Origin: Penelope pileata
Taxonomy: Eukaryota > Chordata > Aves > Galliformes > Cracidae
Reading direction: 5' to 3'
Assembly (NCBI GenBank): GCA_013396635.1
Contig: WBMW01003826.1
Span: 496,001-560,000 of the forward strand
Length of the DNA: 64,000 nucleotides
A program made the translations under genes and the position numbers. The notes under the pieces were generated by a model. The model saw only the letters and a program-made list of their open reading frames with translations. It was not told where the DNA came from and ran no database searches. Positions 62,938 through 64,000 of the stretch are shown here, in pieces (position 1 is the first letter of the stretch; each line of letters starts with the position of its first letter).

Positions 62938-64000
62938 GGGAGCAAGCGTGAAACTAGTACCCTGTGTCCACTGATTCAAGATATCAGGCATTTTTCCTTT
63001 CCTTTGTTGACATAACAGTGCTCTTTTCTCCCATCATTTTTTGATGACAGTCTGTCTTACAGAAATGTAGGTTCTTGCTTATTAAAATTCTATTTAATTT
63101 ATTAGAAATTAAAGTACATATTATGCAAGAGACAGATGATAAAAAATATTCCTTTTTTGGAGAAAAAAAAATCCAAACAACAAAGCAAAACAAAACACCC
63201 TTCCAGGTCAAATGAATTTTGTTCCTAGCAAAATTAAAAACCTAAGAAATTGCCTTAGTATCACAATCAGTTTAGCATGTTCGGGAAATCCATAATATAG
63301 AGAATAGCCATTTCACTGTGAATTCTTGCCAGGCTGGCCCTTTGTGAGTGGTGAGGAGGCAGCTGAGGAACAAGCAAGATGATGCTGGATGCAATTGTGA
63401 TGGATATTTAAGCTACCAGCGCATGGATGGCTCACACGGTCAGCATGCCTAAGGTCAAGGAGACACCTGCACATAGACGGAGTGACTAGCTTGTGCATTA
63501 TGTTTCTGATGATGCAGAACAGAATTATTTTCAGTCTTTTGACAATATCTTCTGCAAACAGGTTATATGGAGGGAACAGAAATATGAGAGGTGGAGATGT
63601 AAAGAAACAAACTTTAGAAAGTGAGAGTTTAGAGTCAAGAGTGCGGAAGAAATATTTAACGGATCTTAACAACTTCTGTAAATATTTGTGTTTTTTTTTT
63701 TTTAATTTTGCATGAATGTATTTATTATTGTGAAATTAGAAAAAGGGGGTATTTGGGACCAATTAAAAAGATGTGATGTAAAATTTAGGTTTAGTTGTTT
63801 TTTTGTTTTGTTTTTTTAACTGAATGGTTAGAGAATTTTTTTTTCTTTTTTCTTTATGGATGGTTAGTGTAATATTATGAACAATAAAACCAAGTCACAG
63901 ATGTGAAACAAAAAAGGGATTTTAATCCTCACTGACTTGTTGAAATCAAGTTCAATGTCACCTTTGAGGTTGTAACAGATGTCTGTATTGACTGGAAGCT
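62938..64000. other. Unannotated DNA to window end
   Basis: No gene or repeat family recognised. T-rich runs lie at about 63690-63702 and 63798-63860. A 119-codon minus-strand frame at 63313-63672 and a 77-codon plus frame overlapping it have no recognisable domain. Confidence 0.4.

Overview
This window looks like ordinary non-coding DNA from a bird nuclear genome. The main evidence is the repeat content. About twelve fragments of CR1 LINEs are scattered on both strands, and most end in the typical avian CR1 tail (a 'ccttccaac...' block followed by 'attctatgattctatg'-like octamers). There are also long terminal repeats of the common avian ERVL-type family, one with 5-bp target-site duplications, and a decayed ERVL integrase fragment. 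The family assignments rest on recalled consensus features; no database search was run. The sequence is AT-rich and CpG-poor, and two isolated N bases sit next to long homopolymers, as is typical of a short-read vertebrate assembly. The species cannot be named. The LTR family would fit a neoavian bird, but that is only an inference.

I found no protein-coding gene, tRNA, rRNA, CRISPR array or prokaryotic feature that I can support. The longest open frames are 147-149 codons. One of them is the decayed tail of a CR1 ORF2, another is its antisense shadow, and the 149-codon frame has no recognisable domain and a composition expected by chance.

Layout. 1-8.47 kb: unannotated AT-rich DNA with small simple repeats and one near-perfect palindrome. 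8.47-14.2 kb: the most repeat-dense block, with a CR1 fragment abutting an ERVL integrase fragment, an ERVL-type LTR, a second LTR of the same kind and orientation, an inverted pair of CR1 3' tails, a CTCF-like motif and one more CR1 tail. 14.2-20.2 kb: a possible antisense LTR, a triplet-rich low-complexity patch and a poly-T/N assembly scar. 20.2-31.2 kb: eight CR1 fragments of different subfamilies, orientations and ages. 31.2-42.1 kb: about 11 kb with no recognisable transposon apart from a second poly-T/N scar. 42.1-44.5 kb: a good CR1 3' end and a solo LTR with target-site duplications. 44.5-54 kb: two further LTR-like segments and a very old CR1. 54-62 kb: another long stretch without recognisable repeats. 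62-64 kb: a small tandem repeat, a possible ancient palindromic MITE remnant and another solo LTR.

There are no genes here to work together. The window is best read as intergenic or deep intronic DNA. I did not find a convincing previously undescribed system. The items most worth checking are the CTCF-like site, the unclassified LTR-like segments and the repeat-poor stretches, which could hold conserved regulatory DNA.
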